Position numbers and translations under genes: made by a program. The notes beneath the pieces are model-generated. The model worked only from the letters and a program-made list of their open reading frames with translations. It was not told where the DNA came from and ran no database searches. A DNA stretch of 48,152 bases from an uncultured Planctomycetota bacterium (GTDB lineage Bacteria > Planctomycetota > Planctomycetia > Pirellulales > Thermoguttaceae). Shown here in pieces: positions 25,501 through 34,438 of this stretch (positions within the stretch are counted from its first letter, which is position 1; each line of letters starts with the position of its first letter). Where the stretch lies: positions 1-48,152 of the forward strand of contig CADBQY010000087.1 in NCBI GenBank assembly GCA_902796885.1, in the 5' to 3' direction.

Positions 25501-26630
25501 CCCGCGGCGTTTCGCGCCTGGCCGGTCGGCTGGTCGCGCCGACCGATTTCGACGCCGGCCGGCTTCCCGACGCGCTCCGTCTGAATCTGCGCGTGGTCGA
25601 CGTGCGCGGGAACGTCCTGGCCGAGGGACGCGACGCCGACGAGGTCGGCCGCGAGCTGGGCGAGCGCGCGGCGAAGACGCTCCAGAGCGTCCGGCGGAGC
25701 GAGTGGATTCGGGACGACGTCGCCTCGTGGGATTTCGGCGCGCTTCCCGAGACGGTCACCCTTCGGCGCGAGAGCATGGTCCTTTCGGTTCATCCCGCCC
25801 TCTGTCACCGCCGTTTTTTGGACGGGGAAGGGGAGGACGCCGAAAAGAGCGCGTTTTTGTCGCTGCGTCTGTTCGATTCGGCCGAGAAGGCGGAGTCGCT
25901 GACCCGGCTCGGCGTGATTCTTCTTTTCGCGCAGAAGCATCGCCGCGACTTGAAATACCAGCTTGACCATCTGCCGAACATCGACCGGATCCGGCTTCGT
26001 CTCGGCTCGATCCCCCATTTCAAGACGGCCGCCGACGCCCAGGAGCTGATGGCGCGTCTGGCGATCGGCGTCGCGGCCGGCGCCGAAGACGGCGTCTTTC
26101 CGATCCCGCGCGGCGAAGAGGCTTACGTCCGCCTGGCCGACGCCGCGCGCCGAGCTATCCCCCAGGCGGCGCAGGAGCTCGCCCGCTGGCTCCCCGCCCT
26201 GGCCGAGTCGTACGCCGCGGCCTCGCTGACCGTCGAAAAGCACACGTCCCCTCTTTTCGCCGAGGCGGGCGCCGACAGCCGCGAGACGTTCGACCGCCTC
26301 TTCGCCCCCGAATTCCACCTGACGACGCCGATTCCGTGGCTCCGCGAGTTTCCCCGTTACCTGAAAGCGATTCCGCTCCGCTACGAGAAGATTCAAAAAG
26401 GGGGCGGTCCCGCCGACCGCGCCCACAGCGCCGAGCTGGCGGCGCTCTGGACCCGCTGTTTCGACCGGAAAGCGCGGCTCGACGCGGCGGGTCTCGTCGA
26501 TCCGGAATGGCTCCTCTACCGCTGGATGATCGAGGAGTACCAGGTCTCTCTGTTCGCCCAGCAGCTGGGAACCGCGCTGAAGGTCTCGTCGGTCCGTCTC
26601 GACCGGCAGTGGACGAAGCTCCGCGACTAG
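22512..26630 (+). CDS. hrpA: ATP-dependent RNA helicase HrpA
   Basis: This 1372-residue DEAH-box helicase has the full HrpA architecture. An N-terminal charged helical extension (1-90) leads to motor domain 1 with Walker A GETGSGKST (116-124), TQPRRLAARAVA and DEAH at 213-216. Motor domain 2 has VIATNVAESSLTVPGIRYVID and SRASADQRAGRCGRVGPG. The helicase-associated winged-helix/ratchet region and the long C-terminal domain unique to HrpA follow, with FWLRE-type and LRVVDxxGxxLAEGRD-type segments. In other bacteria HrpA resolves stalled or collided ribosomes and processes mRNA. Length matches E. coli HrpA (about 1300). It starts nine bases after proA and is probably co-transcribed with it. Confidence 0.95.
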   Translation: MSSSPHQLRRLLPKTMTADRPRFERELARLRREFSDLISPSEQGAAEPGPRRDRAGAEYDSRLSLLREEIAQSAEKARARRRRIPAMTYPPDLPITGRRDEIAELIRKNPVVVICGETGSGKSTQIPKICLELGRGACGVIGHTQPRRLAARAVASRLAHEIGTPLGEGVGYKIRFTDETAETTFVKVMTDGILLAESQKDPLFHAYDTIIIDEAHERSLNIDFLLGMMKRVVARRPDFRLIITSATIDAERFAAHFSARGKPAPIVEVSGRAYPIEIRYRPVDEFAPDDGETSGSRRREPDEGEQREAAFLAAVDELAREGRGDILVFQPTQHDILETAKLLKHHAIPGDDAARKTEILPLYARLSSAEQQRIFAKSKWRKIVIATNVAESSLTVPGIRYVIDFGTARVSRYSARSRMQRLPIEPISRASADQRAGRCGRVGPGICIRLYSEEDYAARDEFTTPEIRRTNLASVILRTIAYRLGPIERFPFLDPPGRGTILDGYKTLYELGAIDRENRITEIGRRLSRLPIDPRLARIILAGIDEGVLDEVLVIASALEIQDPRERPAEAAARADEAHAPFRDERSDFLSYLKLWRFWQGLKDRLTGSQLRKACRQNFLAFLRMREWSDIYVQLLRLLREAKLMPSDRASRRTGAAVPEAGSETVPPAVYDAVHRAVLAGLLTGIAQRTEKGEYRVAGDAKFVLWPGSGLFKKKYSWLVAAERVETSRRYLRCAAQIDSAWIESLAGHLITKKVFDPFWLRETGCVHAWQRVSLFGIVLVPKRRVHFGPEDPERARKIFIREALVRGEFDCRLDFFLRNRALIDSVGQIQAKTRRHSLLKDEDAIYAFYDARLPEGVYDKKTLAAWYGAATPNEKEKLLLTYGDVCVEPPDESIARDFPDRMTTLSGVSVPLSYKFEPGEREDGLTATLLPDEFGELKSSGRIGWLVPGLLAEKILILIKSLPKEIRRPLVPLPDSARLLADEMAFGGGDFLESLARGVSRLAGRLVAPTDFDAGRLPDALRLNLRVVDVRGNVLAEGRDADEVGRELGERAAKTLQSVRRSEWIRDDVASWDFGALPETVTLRRESMVLSVHPALCHRRFLDGEGEDAEKSAFLSLRLFDSAEKAESLTRLGVILLFAQKHRRDLKYQLDHLPNIDRIRLRLGSIPHFKTAADAQELMARLAIGVAAGAEDGVFPIPRGEEAYVRLADAARRAIPQAAQELARWLPALAESYAAASLTVEKHTSPLFAEAGADSRETFDRLFAPEFHLTTPIPWLREFPRYLKAIPLRYEKIQKGGGPADRAHSAELAALWTRCFDRKARLDAAGLVDPEWLLYRWMIEEYQVSLFAQQLGTALKVSSVRLDRQWTKLRD

Positions 26631-26686
26631 CCCCCCCGCGCGGTTTTCCGACGTCTCGTCCGCCCCCGACGGCGCCGTTCCCCCCC

Positions 26687-26714
26687 TTGCTCAAAACCCC
26701 CTTCCGGGTAAAAT
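26687..26714 (+). promoter_or_regulatory. Candidate promoter of rpmE
   Basis: TTGCTC (26687-26692), a 16-base spacer and TAAAAT (26709-26714). It leaves a leader of about 75 bases before the rpmE ATG, long enough for ribosomal-protein feedback control. Confidence 0.55.
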
Positions 26715-26795
26715 GAGAACGTTTATCGGCTTATTCTCCGCTTGCGTTATAGCGGGTGGAAGCCGCGGCTCTTACCATCCTTAAAGGAAACCGCC

Positions 26796-27029
26796 ATGAA
26801 AGAAAACATCCATCCCAACTATGTCGAGACGAAGGTCACCTGCGGGTGCGGAAACACCTTTATGACCCGTTCGACCAAGCCGGAGCTGAAAGTCGATATT
26901 TGCAGCGCCTGCCATCCGTTCTACACCGGCCGCCTCAAGTACGTCGACACCGCCGGCCGTATCGAAAAATTCCGCCGGAAGTTCGCCAACATCAAGATCT
27001 CCGGCAAAAAAGAGAGCAAAAAGGACTGA
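26796..27029 (+). CDS. rpmE: 50S ribosomal protein L31 (zinc-binding form)
   Basis: A 77-residue L31. The N-terminus [21 protein letters not shown] and [12 protein letters not shown] are diagnostic. Cysteines 16, 18, 36 and 39 make it the C+ type that holds zinc, so it should be the form used when zinc is sufficient. L31 bridges the 50S central protuberance to the 30S head. The ATG at 26796 follows AAAGGAAA. Longer in-frame upstream codons exist but would add a non-conserved tail. The gene order rpmE-prfA-prmC is widespread in bacteria. Confidence 0.97.
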   Translation: MKENIHPNYVETKVTCGCGNTFMTRSTKPELKVDICSACHPFYTGRLKYVDTAGRIEKFRRKFANIKISGKKESKKD

Positions 27030-27082
27030 CCCTTGCCCCGCGCGGCAGCACTTTAGGTTATTTCGCATCGACTCGATCCCGC

Positions 27083-27105
27083 GCCCCTTTCCGGGGGCCG
27101 TTTTT
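27083..27105 (+). terminator. Short terminator between rpmE and prfA
   Basis: GCCCC and GGGGC form a 5-bp stem with a 6-base loop, followed by CG and five T. A second weak stem (GGTTA and TAACC) followed by eight T lies at 27113-27145 directly before the prfA ribosome-binding site and could act as an attenuator. Confidence 0.5.
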
Positions 27106-27156
27106 CAACGCGGGTTAAGGTTCTTTGCGGGATAACCGTTTTTTTTGAGGTCTTCT

Positions 27157-28233
27157 ATGCGTAAGCTTCTGGACGAAAAGCTCGCCCGATTCGAGGTGCT
27201 CGAAAAAGAGATGGTCGCCCCCGAGGTTCTGGCCGACGCCGACCGGATGGCGTCGGTGGCGCGCGAGTACGGCTCGCTGGCGAAACTCTGCGGCAAGTAC
27301 CGGCGTTTCCTTCATCTGAACGGCGAAATCAAAGAGGCCGAAGAGATGATCGCCGGGTCCGATCCGGAGATGAAAGAGCTTGCCGAAGCCGAGCTTCCCG
27401 ACCTCAAAAGCGAGCGCGAAGAGCTCTGGAACGAGCTCCTCGACATGACGATCGGCGGCGCCGACTCGAACCGGACCAGTTGCATCGTCGAAATACGCGC
27501 CGGCACCGGCGGCGACGAAGCCGCGCTTTTCGCCCGCGACCTGTTCGAGATGTACAAGCATTACTGCGAAGACCGCAAGTGGAAGATCGAGGTCATGTCG
27601 ATGAACGCCACCGAAATGGGGGGCTTCAAAGAGATCGTCTTCGGGGTCGAAGGGGAAGGGTGTTTTCGCGAGCTGCAGTTTGAAAGCGGCGGGCATCGGG
27701 TACAGCGCGTTCCCGAGACCGAGGCGAAGGGGCGGATTCACACGTCAGCGGCGACGGTGGCGGTGATGGCCGAACCGGAAGACGTCGAAGTCGACCTCAA
27801 GCCGGAAGACTACCGCGTCGACCGGTTCTGTTCGAGCGGTCCCGGCGGCCAGCACGTCAACAAGACGTCGTCGGCGATCCGTCTGACCCACTTCGAGACG
27901 GGGATCGTCGTCAGCTGCCAAGACGAAAAAAGCCAGCACAAGAACCTGGCCAAGGCGCTGCGCGTGTTAAAGTCGCGCATCTACGAGCAGAAACGCCTCG
28001 ACGAGCAGAAGAAGCGTTCCGAAGAGCGGCTGAGCAAGATCGGCAGCGGCGACCGGAGCGAGCGGATCCGAACCTACAATTTCCCCGAAAACCGCGTGAC
28101 CGACCATCGGATCGGCCTGACGCTCTACAAACTCGACTCGATCCTGGCGGGGAACCTTTCGCCGGTGATCGACGCGTTGATCGACTACGAGCGGCAGGAA
28201 CTCCGAAGTTCGTTCGGTTCGATCGACGGCTAA
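27157..28233 (+). CDS. prfA: Peptide chain release factor 1
   Basis: The 358-residue RF1 recognises UAA and UAG and triggers hydrolysis of the peptidyl-tRNA. GGQ is at residues 230-232 in [21 protein letters not shown]. The stop-codon-reading tripeptide is PET at 186-188 within [20 protein letters not shown], the RF1 rather than the RF2 (SPF) pattern. There is no programmed frameshift. ATG 27157 has GAGG six bases upstream. prmC, whose enzyme methylates the glutamine of GGQ, follows 22 bases downstream, a functional pairing that supports both calls. Confidence 0.97.
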   Translation: MRKLLDEKLARFEVLEKEMVAPEVLADADRMASVAREYGSLAKLCGKYRRFLHLNGEIKEAEEMIAGSDPEMKELAEAELPDLKSEREELWNELLDMTIGGADSNRTSCIVEIRAGTGGDEAALFARDLFEMYKHYCEDRKWKIEVMSMNATEMGGFKEIVFGVEGEGCFRELQFESGGHRVQRVPETEAKGRIHTSAATVAVMAEPEDVEVDLKPEDYRVDRFCSSGPGGQHVNKTSSAIRLTHFETGIVVSCQDEKSQHKNLAKALRVLKSRIYEQKRLDEQKKRSEERLSKIGSGDRSERIRTYNFPENRVTDHRIGLTLYKLDSILAGNLSPVIDALIDYERQELRSSFGSIDG

Positions 28234-28255
28234 CCATCCGCGGGAGACGCCCTCA

Positions 28256-29137
28256 ATGTCAACGGAGCTTTGGACCACGCGGCGGCTTCTGGAATGGACC
28301 GCCGACTATTTCAAGGGGCGCGGGCTGGAGAACCCGCGTCTGGAAACCGAGATTCTCCTGGCGCAGGCGCTCAAGACGAATCGGGTCGGGCTTTATCTGC
28401 GCTACGATGACGTGCCGGCCGATTCCGAACGGACCGCGTTCCGCGAACTGGTCAAACGGCGCGCGGCGGGGGAACCTTCGGCGTATCTGACCGGCCATAA
28501 AGATTTTTACTCGCTCGATTTCAACGTCGGCGCCGACGTCCTGATCCCCCGGCCCGAAACCGAAACTCTCGCTCTGGAAGGGGTCGAGTTCCTTCGCGCT
28601 CGGGCCAAAGCCGAGTCCGGGTTCGTCCCGCGGATTCTGGATATCGGCACCGGCAGCGGCGCCCTGGCGGTCGCCCTGGCGCGGAACTTGCCCGCCGCGC
28701 GTTTAACGGCGGTCGACATTTCGGCGCCGGCGCTGGCCGTGGCGCGGCGCAACGCCGAAAAGCATTCCGTCGCCGACCGGATCGAGTTCCGCGAGAGCGA
28801 CCTCTTCGCGGCGGTGGCGCCGGACGAACGGTTCGACCTGATCGTCAGCAACCCGCCGTACGTCAGCCGGGCCGAATACGACGCGCTGGACAAATCGGTC
28901 AAAGACTACGAGCCGCGGATCGCGCTCCTTGCGGGGGAATCGGGAACCGAGATCGTCGCGAGAATCTTCGCCGACGCCCCCGCCCATTTGGAGCCGGGCG
29001 GACGTCTTCTGGTCGAGATCAGTCCGATGATCGCCGAGGCGTCTCTGGCGCTCCTCGGCGGCTCGCCGTTTAAACAATATAGCGTTATTAACGATTACGC
29101 CGGTCTGAAACGGGTAATTTTGGCTGAAATCGGCTAG
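28256..29137 (+). CDS. prmC: Release factor glutamine N5-methyltransferase
   Basis: The 293-residue enzyme uses S-adenosylmethionine to methylate the GGQ glutamine of release factors. An N-terminal helical substrate-binding domain (1-80, with PSAYLTGHKDFYSLDF leading in) precedes the Rossmann methyltransferase domain. That domain has the SAM loop DIGTGSGALAVALA (129-142) and the catalytic NPPY at 199-202 in LIVSNPPYVSRAEY. The motif IPRPETETL is also family-specific. GGGAGA before the ATG is the ribosome-binding site. It lies directly behind prfA, its substrate gene. Confidence 0.96.
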   Translation: MSTELWTTRRLLEWTADYFKGRGLENPRLETEILLAQALKTNRVGLYLRYDDVPADSERTAFRELVKRRAAGEPSAYLTGHKDFYSLDFNVGADVLIPRPETETLALEGVEFLRARAKAESGFVPRILDIGTGSGALAVALARNLPAARLTAVDISAPALAVARRNAEKHSVADRIEFRESDLFAAVAPDERFDLIVSNPPYVSRAEYDALDKSVKDYEPRIALLAGESGTEIVARIFADAPAHLEPGGRLLVEISPMIAEASLALLGGSPFKQYSVINDYAGLKRVILAEIG

Positions 29138-29165
29138 CGCCTTTTTTTCGTCAAAAATATCCCAC

Positions 29166-29194
29166 TTGCCGTTTCGTTAAAGGAATAGTAACAT
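29166..29194 (+). promoter_or_regulatory. Candidate promoter of the accB-accC operon
   Basis: TTGCCG (29166-29171), a 17-base spacer and TAACAT (29189-29194). Transcription would start near 29201, which argues against the in-frame GTG at 29207 as the accB start. Confidence 0.5.
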
Positions 29195-29272
29195 CACGCG
29201 ACGGGCGTGTCCGCTTTCTCTTTTAGCGAGACGTCGGGGAACTTCCGAACACCTCTAACAATGGACAATTCG

Positions 29273-29818
29273 ATGGCAAAGCGTCAAAAAGAATCGGTTG
29301 AAAAAGCGAAGGCGGAGACGAAAAAAGCGGCGCCCAAAAAGGGAGCCGATCCGCTTGGAATCGGTCAGATTTCGGACCTGGTCGATCTGATGAAGAAGAA
29401 CGATCTGACCGAATTCAACTTTGAAAACGGCAACTTCAAGATCGCCCTGAAACGGGGCGGCGCCGAAGCGGGCGCCATGCCGATTCAGACGGTCTATCCG
29501 GCGGCGGTCCCCCCGGCGGCCCCCGCTTCCGCGCCCGCCGAGGCTCCGGCGCCCGCGGCCGAAGACGACGCGCATATCGAACTGATCACCTCGCCGATGG
29601 TCGGCACCTTTTACGCTTCGGCTTCTCCCAAAAAGCCTCCGTTCGTGGCGGTCGGCGACGTGATCGGACCGGACAAAACGGTCTGTATCATCGAGGCGAT
29701 GAAAGTCTTCAACGAGATCAAAGGCGAAATTTCCGGTAAGATTGTCGCCGTTCTGGTGAAAGACGGCGAAGCGGTCGAGTTCGGCCGTCCACTCTTTAAA
29801 GTCGATACCCGCGGCTGA
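29273..29818 (+). CDS. accB: Biotin carboxyl carrier protein of acetyl-CoA carboxylase
   Basis: The 181-residue protein carries the biotin that is carboxylated by AccC for malonyl-CoA synthesis. A lysine-rich N-terminus and a helical segment (GQISDLVDLMKKNDLTEFNF) lead to a Pro/Ala linker (71-97) and the biotinyl domain. Biotin attaches to Lys144 in IIEAMKVFNE; the usual sequence is EAMKMMNE, so the two residues after the lysine differ, which is common. The thumb-like segment SPMVGTFYASASPKKPPFV is present. Start is uncertain: ATG 29261 is four codons upstream and equally weak in ribosome-binding signal. accC follows after 26 bases. Confidence 0.93.
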   Translation: MAKRQKESVEKAKAETKKAAPKKGADPLGIGQISDLVDLMKKNDLTEFNFENGNFKIALKRGGAEAGAMPIQTVYPAAVPPAAPASAPAEAPAPAAEDDAHIELITSPMVGTFYASASPKKPPFVAVGDVIGPDKTVCIIEAMKVFNEIKGEISGKIVAVLVKDGEAVEFGRPLFKVDTRG

Positions 29819-29844
29819 CGCGCGGATAAAGAACGGACGAAAGA

Positions 29845-31188
29845 ATGTTTAAGCGGATTCTTATAGCGAACCGGGGCGAAATCGCCCTTCGAATCATCCG
29901 GGCGTGCCGAGAGATGGGGGTCGAGTCGGTCGTCGTCTTCAGCGAAGCGGACCGCGACTCCTGCTACCTTGACCTGGCCGACCGCGCGATCTGTATCGGC
30001 CCGGCGCCCGCGGCGCAGAGTTACCTGAAAATCGACCGGATCATCAGCGCCGCCGAACTGGGGGGCGTCGACGCGATCCATCCCGGTTACGGTTTCCTTT
30101 CCGAAAACTCGCATTTCGCCGAAATCTGCCGCGCCTGCGGCTACGAGTTCATCGGTCCGACTTCCGAGGCGATGGAGCTCTTGGGCGACAAAAACATGGC
30201 GCGGAGTATCGCCAAGCGGGTCGGCGTCCCGACGGTTCCCGGCAGCGACGGTCTGATCGATTCCGAAGGGCAGGCGCTGGCGATCGCCGACAAGATCGGC
30301 TATCCCGTTCTGGTCAAAGCCTCGGCGGGCGGCGGCGGGCGCGGCATGCGCACCGCGTATAACGCCGAACAGCTCAAGACGGGTCTGGCGCAGGCTTCGC
30401 AGGAAGCCGCCGCCGCGTTCAACAACGCCGACGTCTACCTTGAAAAGCTGATCGAAAACCCGCGTCACGTCGAAGCTCAGATCATGGCCGACCGGCACGG
30501 GAACGTCGTCCACCTGTGGGAACGCGACTGCTCGATGCAGCGCCGCCATCAGAAGCTGATCGAAGAGAGTCCCGCGCCGAACCTTTCCAAAGAGCTCCGT
30601 TCGCAGCTCTGCGAGTCGGCCAAGAAACTCGTCCTCGAATCGGGCTATACGACCGCCGGCACGGTCGAGTTCGTCGTCGACCAGAAGGGAAACTACTATT
30701 TCATCGAAATGAACGCGCGGATTCAGGTCGAGCATCCCGTGACCGAACTGGTGACGGGGATCGATCTGATCAAAGAGCAGATCCGGGTCGCTTCGGGCGA
30801 AATCCTTTCGTACACGCAAAAAGACGTCAAACACAACGGGTGCGCCATCGAATGCCGGATCAACGCCGAGGATCCGGCGAACAACTTCCGCCCCTGTCCC
30901 GGCACGATTTCGCGCCTGATCCCGCCCGGCGGGTTCGGCGTTCGGTTCGACTCGCACGCCTATTCGGGCTATACGGTCAGTCCGCACTACGACTCGATGA
31001 TCGGCAAACTGCTGGTTCATCAGCCGACGCGCGGCCAGGCGATCGAAACGATGCTCCGCGCCCTTTCGGAGCTTCGCGTCGACGGGATCAAAACGTCGGT
31101 CCCGATCCAGAAACGGATCCTGACCAACCCCGATTTCGTCGCCGGTAAGGTCGACACCGGGTTCATCGAACGGATCCTTGCAGAATGA
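29845..31188 (+). CDS. accC: Biotin carboxylase subunit of acetyl-CoA carboxylase
   Basis: The 447-residue ATP-grasp enzyme carboxylates the biotin on AccB with bicarbonate and ATP, the first half-reaction of fatty acid synthesis. It begins [23 protein letters not shown], the standard N-terminus. The ATP-lid glycine loop is [13 protein letters not shown], and the metal and substrate site is [29 protein letters not shown] near the C-terminus is also canonical. Length equals E. coli AccC (449). Its stop codon overlaps the trkH start (ATGA), so potassium uptake appears to be encoded on the same message. Confidence 0.98.
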   Translation: MFKRILIANRGEIALRIIRACREMGVESVVVFSEADRDSCYLDLADRAICIGPAPAAQSYLKIDRIISAAELGGVDAIHPGYGFLSENSHFAEICRACGYEFIGPTSEAMELLGDKNMARSIAKRVGVPTVPGSDGLIDSEGQALAIADKIGYPVLVKASAGGGGRGMRTAYNAEQLKTGLAQASQEAAAAFNNADVYLEKLIENPRHVEAQIMADRHGNVVHLWERDCSMQRRHQKLIEESPAPNLSKELRSQLCESAKKLVLESGYTTAGTVEFVVDQKGNYYFIEMNARIQVEHPVTELVTGIDLIKEQIRVASGEILSYTQKDVKHNGCAIECRINAEDPANNFRPCPGTISRLIPPGGFGVRFDSHAYSGYTVSPHYDSMIGKLLVHQPTRGQAIETMLRALSELRVDGIKTSVPIQKRILTNPDFVAGKVDTGFIERILAE

Positions 31189-32777
31189 ACTTTCGCCTGA
31201 TTTTCCGTTTTTTGGGAATCGTCGCTTTCTTTATGGCGGGGGGGATGCTCCTGGCGCTCCCCTGGGGCCACGAGCGGCTGGGCGGCGACTGGGTCTACGA
31301 ACGCCCGGGTGTGATCGGGCTTCTCCTTTCGATTTTATCTTCCGTCGCGGTCGGCGCGGCGTTTCTCTTTTTCGGCCGGAAAGCCGATTCGAATCTTTTG
31401 CGGAAAGAGTCGGTGGCGATCGTCCCGCTCAGCTGGCTGTTGGCCATCCTCCTGGGGGCGCTCCCCTATCTGTTCAGCGGCGTTCAGCGCGCGGCGGGCG
31501 CGAACATGACGGTCAGCGACGCGATCTTCGAGTCCGCTTCCGGTCTGACGACGACCGGCGCGACCGTTTTAACCGACCTGGAATCGCCCGAGCTGATCCC
31601 GCGCACCATCCTCTTCTGGCGCGCCGTGACCCACTTTATGGGGGGCTTGGGGATCATGGTTCTTCTGGTCGCCATTCTCGGCTACGGCACGATCGGCAAA
31701 CGGTTTATGCTGATCGAGACCGGCGGCGCGGGGTCGGGCGGCACGTGGGCGCACTACCGGCAGTTCGCGCTTGTCCTGGCGTCGATTTACATTGTCCTGA
31801 TCGCCGCGATGGCGGCGATCCTCTACGCGTTGGGCGTTTCGCCGTTCGACGCCATCTGTCACGCGTTTTCGACCCTGGCGACCGGGGGATTCAGCACGTT
31901 CAACGCCAGTATCGGGCATTTCGCCGCCGAGACGAACCTGAACGCCTCGCTGATCGAACTGGTCGTGATCCTCTTCATGTTCCTGGGCGGGACGAACTTC
32001 GTCCTTCTCTATTATTTGGTGATGCGCCGTCCGAAGGTGATGTTTCGCGATCCCGAATGGCGCACCTATCTGGCGATCATCGCGGCGGCGACCCTGGTCG
32101 TCTTCGTCAGCGGACTGATTTTTCACGACTTCGATACCTACGGCACGACCGACAGTCTTCTTCATTCCAAGTCGAAGCTGATGCTCCCCTGGGACGCGTT
32201 CCGGCAGTCCCTCTTTCAGGTCATTTCGATCATGACGACGACCGGTTTTGTGACCGACGAGTTCGAGAAGTGGAACGGGATTTCGCTTCTCCTCTTCCTG
32301 GCGGTCGGCTTTATCGGCGGCTGCGTCGGCGGTACGGCGGGGGGCGCCAAGGTGGCGCGGTTGATGATCGCGCACAAGACGTTCCGTCTGGAACTTGAAA
32401 AAGTCTACCGCCCGAACGTGATGCGGACCAAACAGCTCGGTCCGGTCACGCTCAACGATTCGACGCTTTACGGCGTTACGGCCTATCTCTTCTTTCTGGT
32501 GGCGACCGTCACGCTGGTGACGCTGGCCGTTCTGATTCTGGAACCTCCGACCCTTTGGGAGGCGGGGGGCGAACCGGTCCGCCTGCTCGACCTGTTCAGC
32601 TCGTCCCTTTCGATGGTCAACAACGTCGGCCCCGGTTTCGGCGTTCTCGGCGCGCGTCAGAACTACGGCTGTCTGACCGAGATCACCAAACTGATCTATT
32701 CTTTCGCCATGTTCGCCGGCCGGCTCGACCTCTACCTTCCTCTGCTGATCTGTTCGCCGAACTTCTGGCGGCGCTGA
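31185..32777 (+). CDS. trkH: TrkH/KtrB-type potassium uptake channel subunit
   Basis: A 530-residue membrane protein with about ten to twelve helices. The four K+ selectivity-filter loops are visible in order: [35 protein letters not shown] and [28 protein letters not shown] contains the gating-loop region before the fourth repeat, and the protein ends with the usual [18 protein letters not shown] tail. It needs a cytosolic TrkA/KtrA partner, not seen here. The start overlaps accC by four bases. Its last 35 or so coding bases are copied again after the following ATPase gene (34295 onward), which marks this gene end as a recombination or integration point. Confidence 0.95.
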   Translation: MNFRLIFRFLGIVAFFMAGGMLLALPWGHERLGGDWVYERPGVIGLLLSILSSVAVGAAFLFFGRKADSNLLRKESVAIVPLSWLLAILLGALPYLFSGVQRAAGANMTVSDAIFESASGLTTTGATVLTDLESPELIPRTILFWRAVTHFMGGLGIMVLLVAILGYGTIGKRFMLIETGGAGSGGTWAHYRQFALVLASIYIVLIAAMAAILYALGVSPFDAICHAFSTLATGGFSTFNASIGHFAAETNLNASLIELVVILFMFLGGTNFVLLYYLVMRRPKVMFRDPEWRTYLAIIAAATLVVFVSGLIFHDFDTYGTTDSLLHSKSKLMLPWDAFRQSLFQVISIMTTTGFVTDEFEKWNGISLLLFLAVGFIGGCVGGTAGGAKVARLMIAHKTFRLELEKVYRPNVMRTKQLGPVTLNDSTLYGVTAYLFFLVATVTLVTLAVLILEPPTLWEAGGEPVRLLDLFSSSLSMVNNVGPGFGVLGARQNYGCLTEITKLIYSFAMFAGRLDLYLPLLICSPNFWRR

Positions 32778-32817
32778 GGGGGGGCGGCGTGAAAGTCGCG
32801 GCTCGGGGTTGGTCGTT

Positions 32818-32837
32818 CCCCCACTCTAGGGTGGGGG
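32818..32837. repeat. Hairpin element, copy 1 (possible trkH terminator)
   Basis: CCCCCAC and GTGGGGG with a TCTAGG loop, 40 bases after the trkH stop. The same element occurs at 34371-34390 and 34439-34459. No T run follows, so its role as terminator is open. Confidence 0.6.
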
Positions 32838-32897
32838 CCCTGCCCGCACGTGGCCGGATGGCCTGGGAGTATAGGCGCCGGGCGCGGTCGTTTTTGC

Positions 32898-32955
32898 TTT
32901 ATCCGGAAAAACCGGATAAATGACGCTTGATTTATCCGGTTTTTCCGGATAAAAT
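32898..32955 (+). promoter_or_regulatory. Twin-palindrome promoter/operator of the AAA ATPase gene
   Basis: Palindrome A (32898-32920) is TTTATCCGG, five A, CCGGATAAA. Palindrome B (32931-32953) is the same arms around five T, so A and B are also reverse complements of each other. Their centres are 33 bp apart, about three helical turns. B fills the spacer of a promoter: TTGATT (32927-32932), 17 bases, TAAAAT (32950-32955). A protein bound at B would block RNA polymerase. GGGAG at 32979-32983 is the ribosome-binding site. Confidence 0.8.
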
Positions 32956-32991
32956 ATCATTGTCAAAAACATCGTTCCGGGAGTCGTTCCT

Positions 32992-34287
32992 ATGAAAACC
33001 GTCCTAGCCGCCCTTCTCGACGAATTCTATGAGTTTACGCGTCCGGACGTCGTCCCGCGTCAGGCCGAGTTTCCGTTGATTCCCCGTAAAGCGACGGTCA
33101 TCGTCGGGATGCGCCGAACCGGTAAAACCTGGTTCTGTTACCAGAAGATGGGGGAACTGATCAAGCAGGGAGTTCCTCTGAACCGGATTCTCTACCTTAA
33201 CTTTGACGATGACCGTCTTTTCGGGTTCACGGTATCCGACTTTCAGTCGATTCTTGATGTCTACTATGCCCGTTTCCCGGAAAATAAAAACGAGACCTGT
33301 TATTTCTTTTTCGATGAAATCCAGGAAATTGACCATTGGGAACTTTTTATCCGCCGTATTCTCGACAAAGAAAACATTCGGGTCGCGATTACCGGTTCGT
33401 CGTCCAAACTGCTCGGAACCGAAATTGCCACGTCTTTGCGCGGACGCACGCTTGTCCGCGAAATGTTCCCCTTGAATTTCAGCGAATACCTTCGGATGGC
33501 GGGAATTTTTTCCGATCCCCCGAAGCAATTCGGCCCGTCCGTTTCGGCGAAACTTCGTCACGCAGTTCGGGATTTCTTTCGGTCAGGCGGATTTCCCGAA
33601 ACAATCGGGCTTCCCCCTTTCGAAAGGCAAACGCTTCTCCAAGGTTACGTCGATTCCGTCCTCTTTCGGGACATTGTCGAGCGGTATCGTGTTAAGAACA
33701 TTGTTCTTCTGCGCCGTCTCATTCACGAGATTCTCCGCAATCCGGGCCAGAAGTTTAGTGTCAGCAAATTCTACAACACCATGAAATCTCTCGGAATCGA
33801 ATGTGACAAGAACGCGCTCTATTCGTATATCGGACATCTCACGGACGCGTTTCTTTTCTACCGGGTCGAAATTCATCACAAGTCGGAACGTGTTCGCCGG
33901 GTCAATCCCGCGAAACTATACGCGGTCGATTCGGGTATCCTTCACACCGTTTTGACCGGCGGAGTCGACAACAACGGTCCCGTCTTTGAGAACGTCGTCT
34001 TCAACGCACTCCGTCCGGGCGCCAAGAATATCGAGTATCTTCAGCCGGCGGGGGGCGGCGAAGTCGATTTTCTCGTGACCGACCATTCCAATCGTCCGCG
34101 TCTCGTTCAGGCGGCGTGGAGTCTTTCGAATCCGAGCACGTTTGAGCGCGAGATCAATTCGCTCGCCGCCGCCGGATCCGCCATGAAAATCAGCGATATG
34201 ACGGTGGTAACCTGGGACGAGGAGAGGACCCTTGAAAACGGAATCCGTATTGTCCCGTTCTGGAAATTTTTTCCGAGGGAAGGATAA
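32992..34287 (+). CDS. AAA ATPase with C-terminal DUF4143 domain
   Basis: The 431-residue protein has an AAA_14-type ATPase domain and a DUF4143 domain. Walker A is GMRRTGKT (39-46), Walker B FFFDEIQ with D108-E109, and the sensor region is ITGSSSKLL (133-141) followed by SLRGR. The middle (about 190-310) contains winged-helix-like segments, including KFSVSKFYNTMKSLGIECDKNALYSYI. The C-terminus has a restriction-endonuclease-like core with EVDF (357-360) and VQAAWSL (372-378), the usual form in this family. Function of the family is not established; members are often scattered, multi-copy and near defence or mobile genes. Here it sits alone between two copies of a repeat and behind a palindromic promoter, suggesting autoregulation. 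Confidence 0.85.
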   Translation: MKTVLAALLDEFYEFTRPDVVPRQAEFPLIPRKATVIVGMRRTGKTWFCYQKMGELIKQGVPLNRILYLNFDDDRLFGFTVSDFQSILDVYYARFPENKNETCYFFFDEIQEIDHWELFIRRILDKENIRVAITGSSSKLLGTEIATSLRGRTLVREMFPLNFSEYLRMAGIFSDPPKQFGPSVSAKLRHAVRDFFRSGGFPETIGLPPFERQTLLQGYVDSVLFRDIVERYRVKNIVLLRRLIHEILRNPGQKFSVSKFYNTMKSLGIECDKNALYSYIGHLTDAFLFYRVEIHHKSERVRRVNPAKLYAVDSGILHTVLTGGVDNNGPVFENVVFNALRPGAKNIEYLQPAGGGEVDFLVTDHSNRPRLVQAAWSLSNPSTFEREINSLAAAGSAMKISDMTVVTWDEERTLENGIRIVPFWKFFPREG

Positions 34288-34370
34288 TCGTCCCCTGCTG
34301 ATCTGTTCGCCGAACTTCTGGCGGCGGTGAGGGGGCTAGGCGTGATAGTCGGCGCTCGGGGGCGGTCGTT

Positions 34371-34390
34371 CCCCCACTTCTGAGTGGGGG
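34371..34390. repeat. Hairpin element, copy 2
   Basis: CCCCCACT and AGTGGGGG around TCTG; same family as 32818-32837. Confidence 0.65.
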
Positions 34391-34438
34391 GTGAAATGGA
34401 GGGTGGATCTCAGCTTGCCGTGTGGCGGGCGGGTCCCT

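Larger units (their letters stand above)
32742..32979 (+). repeat. Left copy of the trkH-end / palindrome repeat
   Basis: This segment runs from the last codons of trkH through a G/C hairpin, the phrase GGGAGTATAGGCGCCGG and two palindromes to CATTGTCAAAAACATCGTTCCG. It is repeated, with point changes and one 70-bp internal expansion, at 34295-34605. The two copies bracket the AAA ATPase gene. The left copy keeps an intact promoter. Confidence 0.9.

Noticed and set aside
21237..26426. A minus-strand open frame of more than 1700 codons opposite proA and hrpA
   Set aside because: It is a by-product of third-position G/C in the two plus-strand genes; the translation is Arg/Gly/Phe-rich, low-complexity and without any family motif, while both plus-strand genes are complete and conserved.
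27130..27146. Strong terminator just before prfA from the run of eight T
   Set aside because: The stem in front is only about five pairs and the T run abuts the prfA ribosome-binding site, so at most it is an attenuator.
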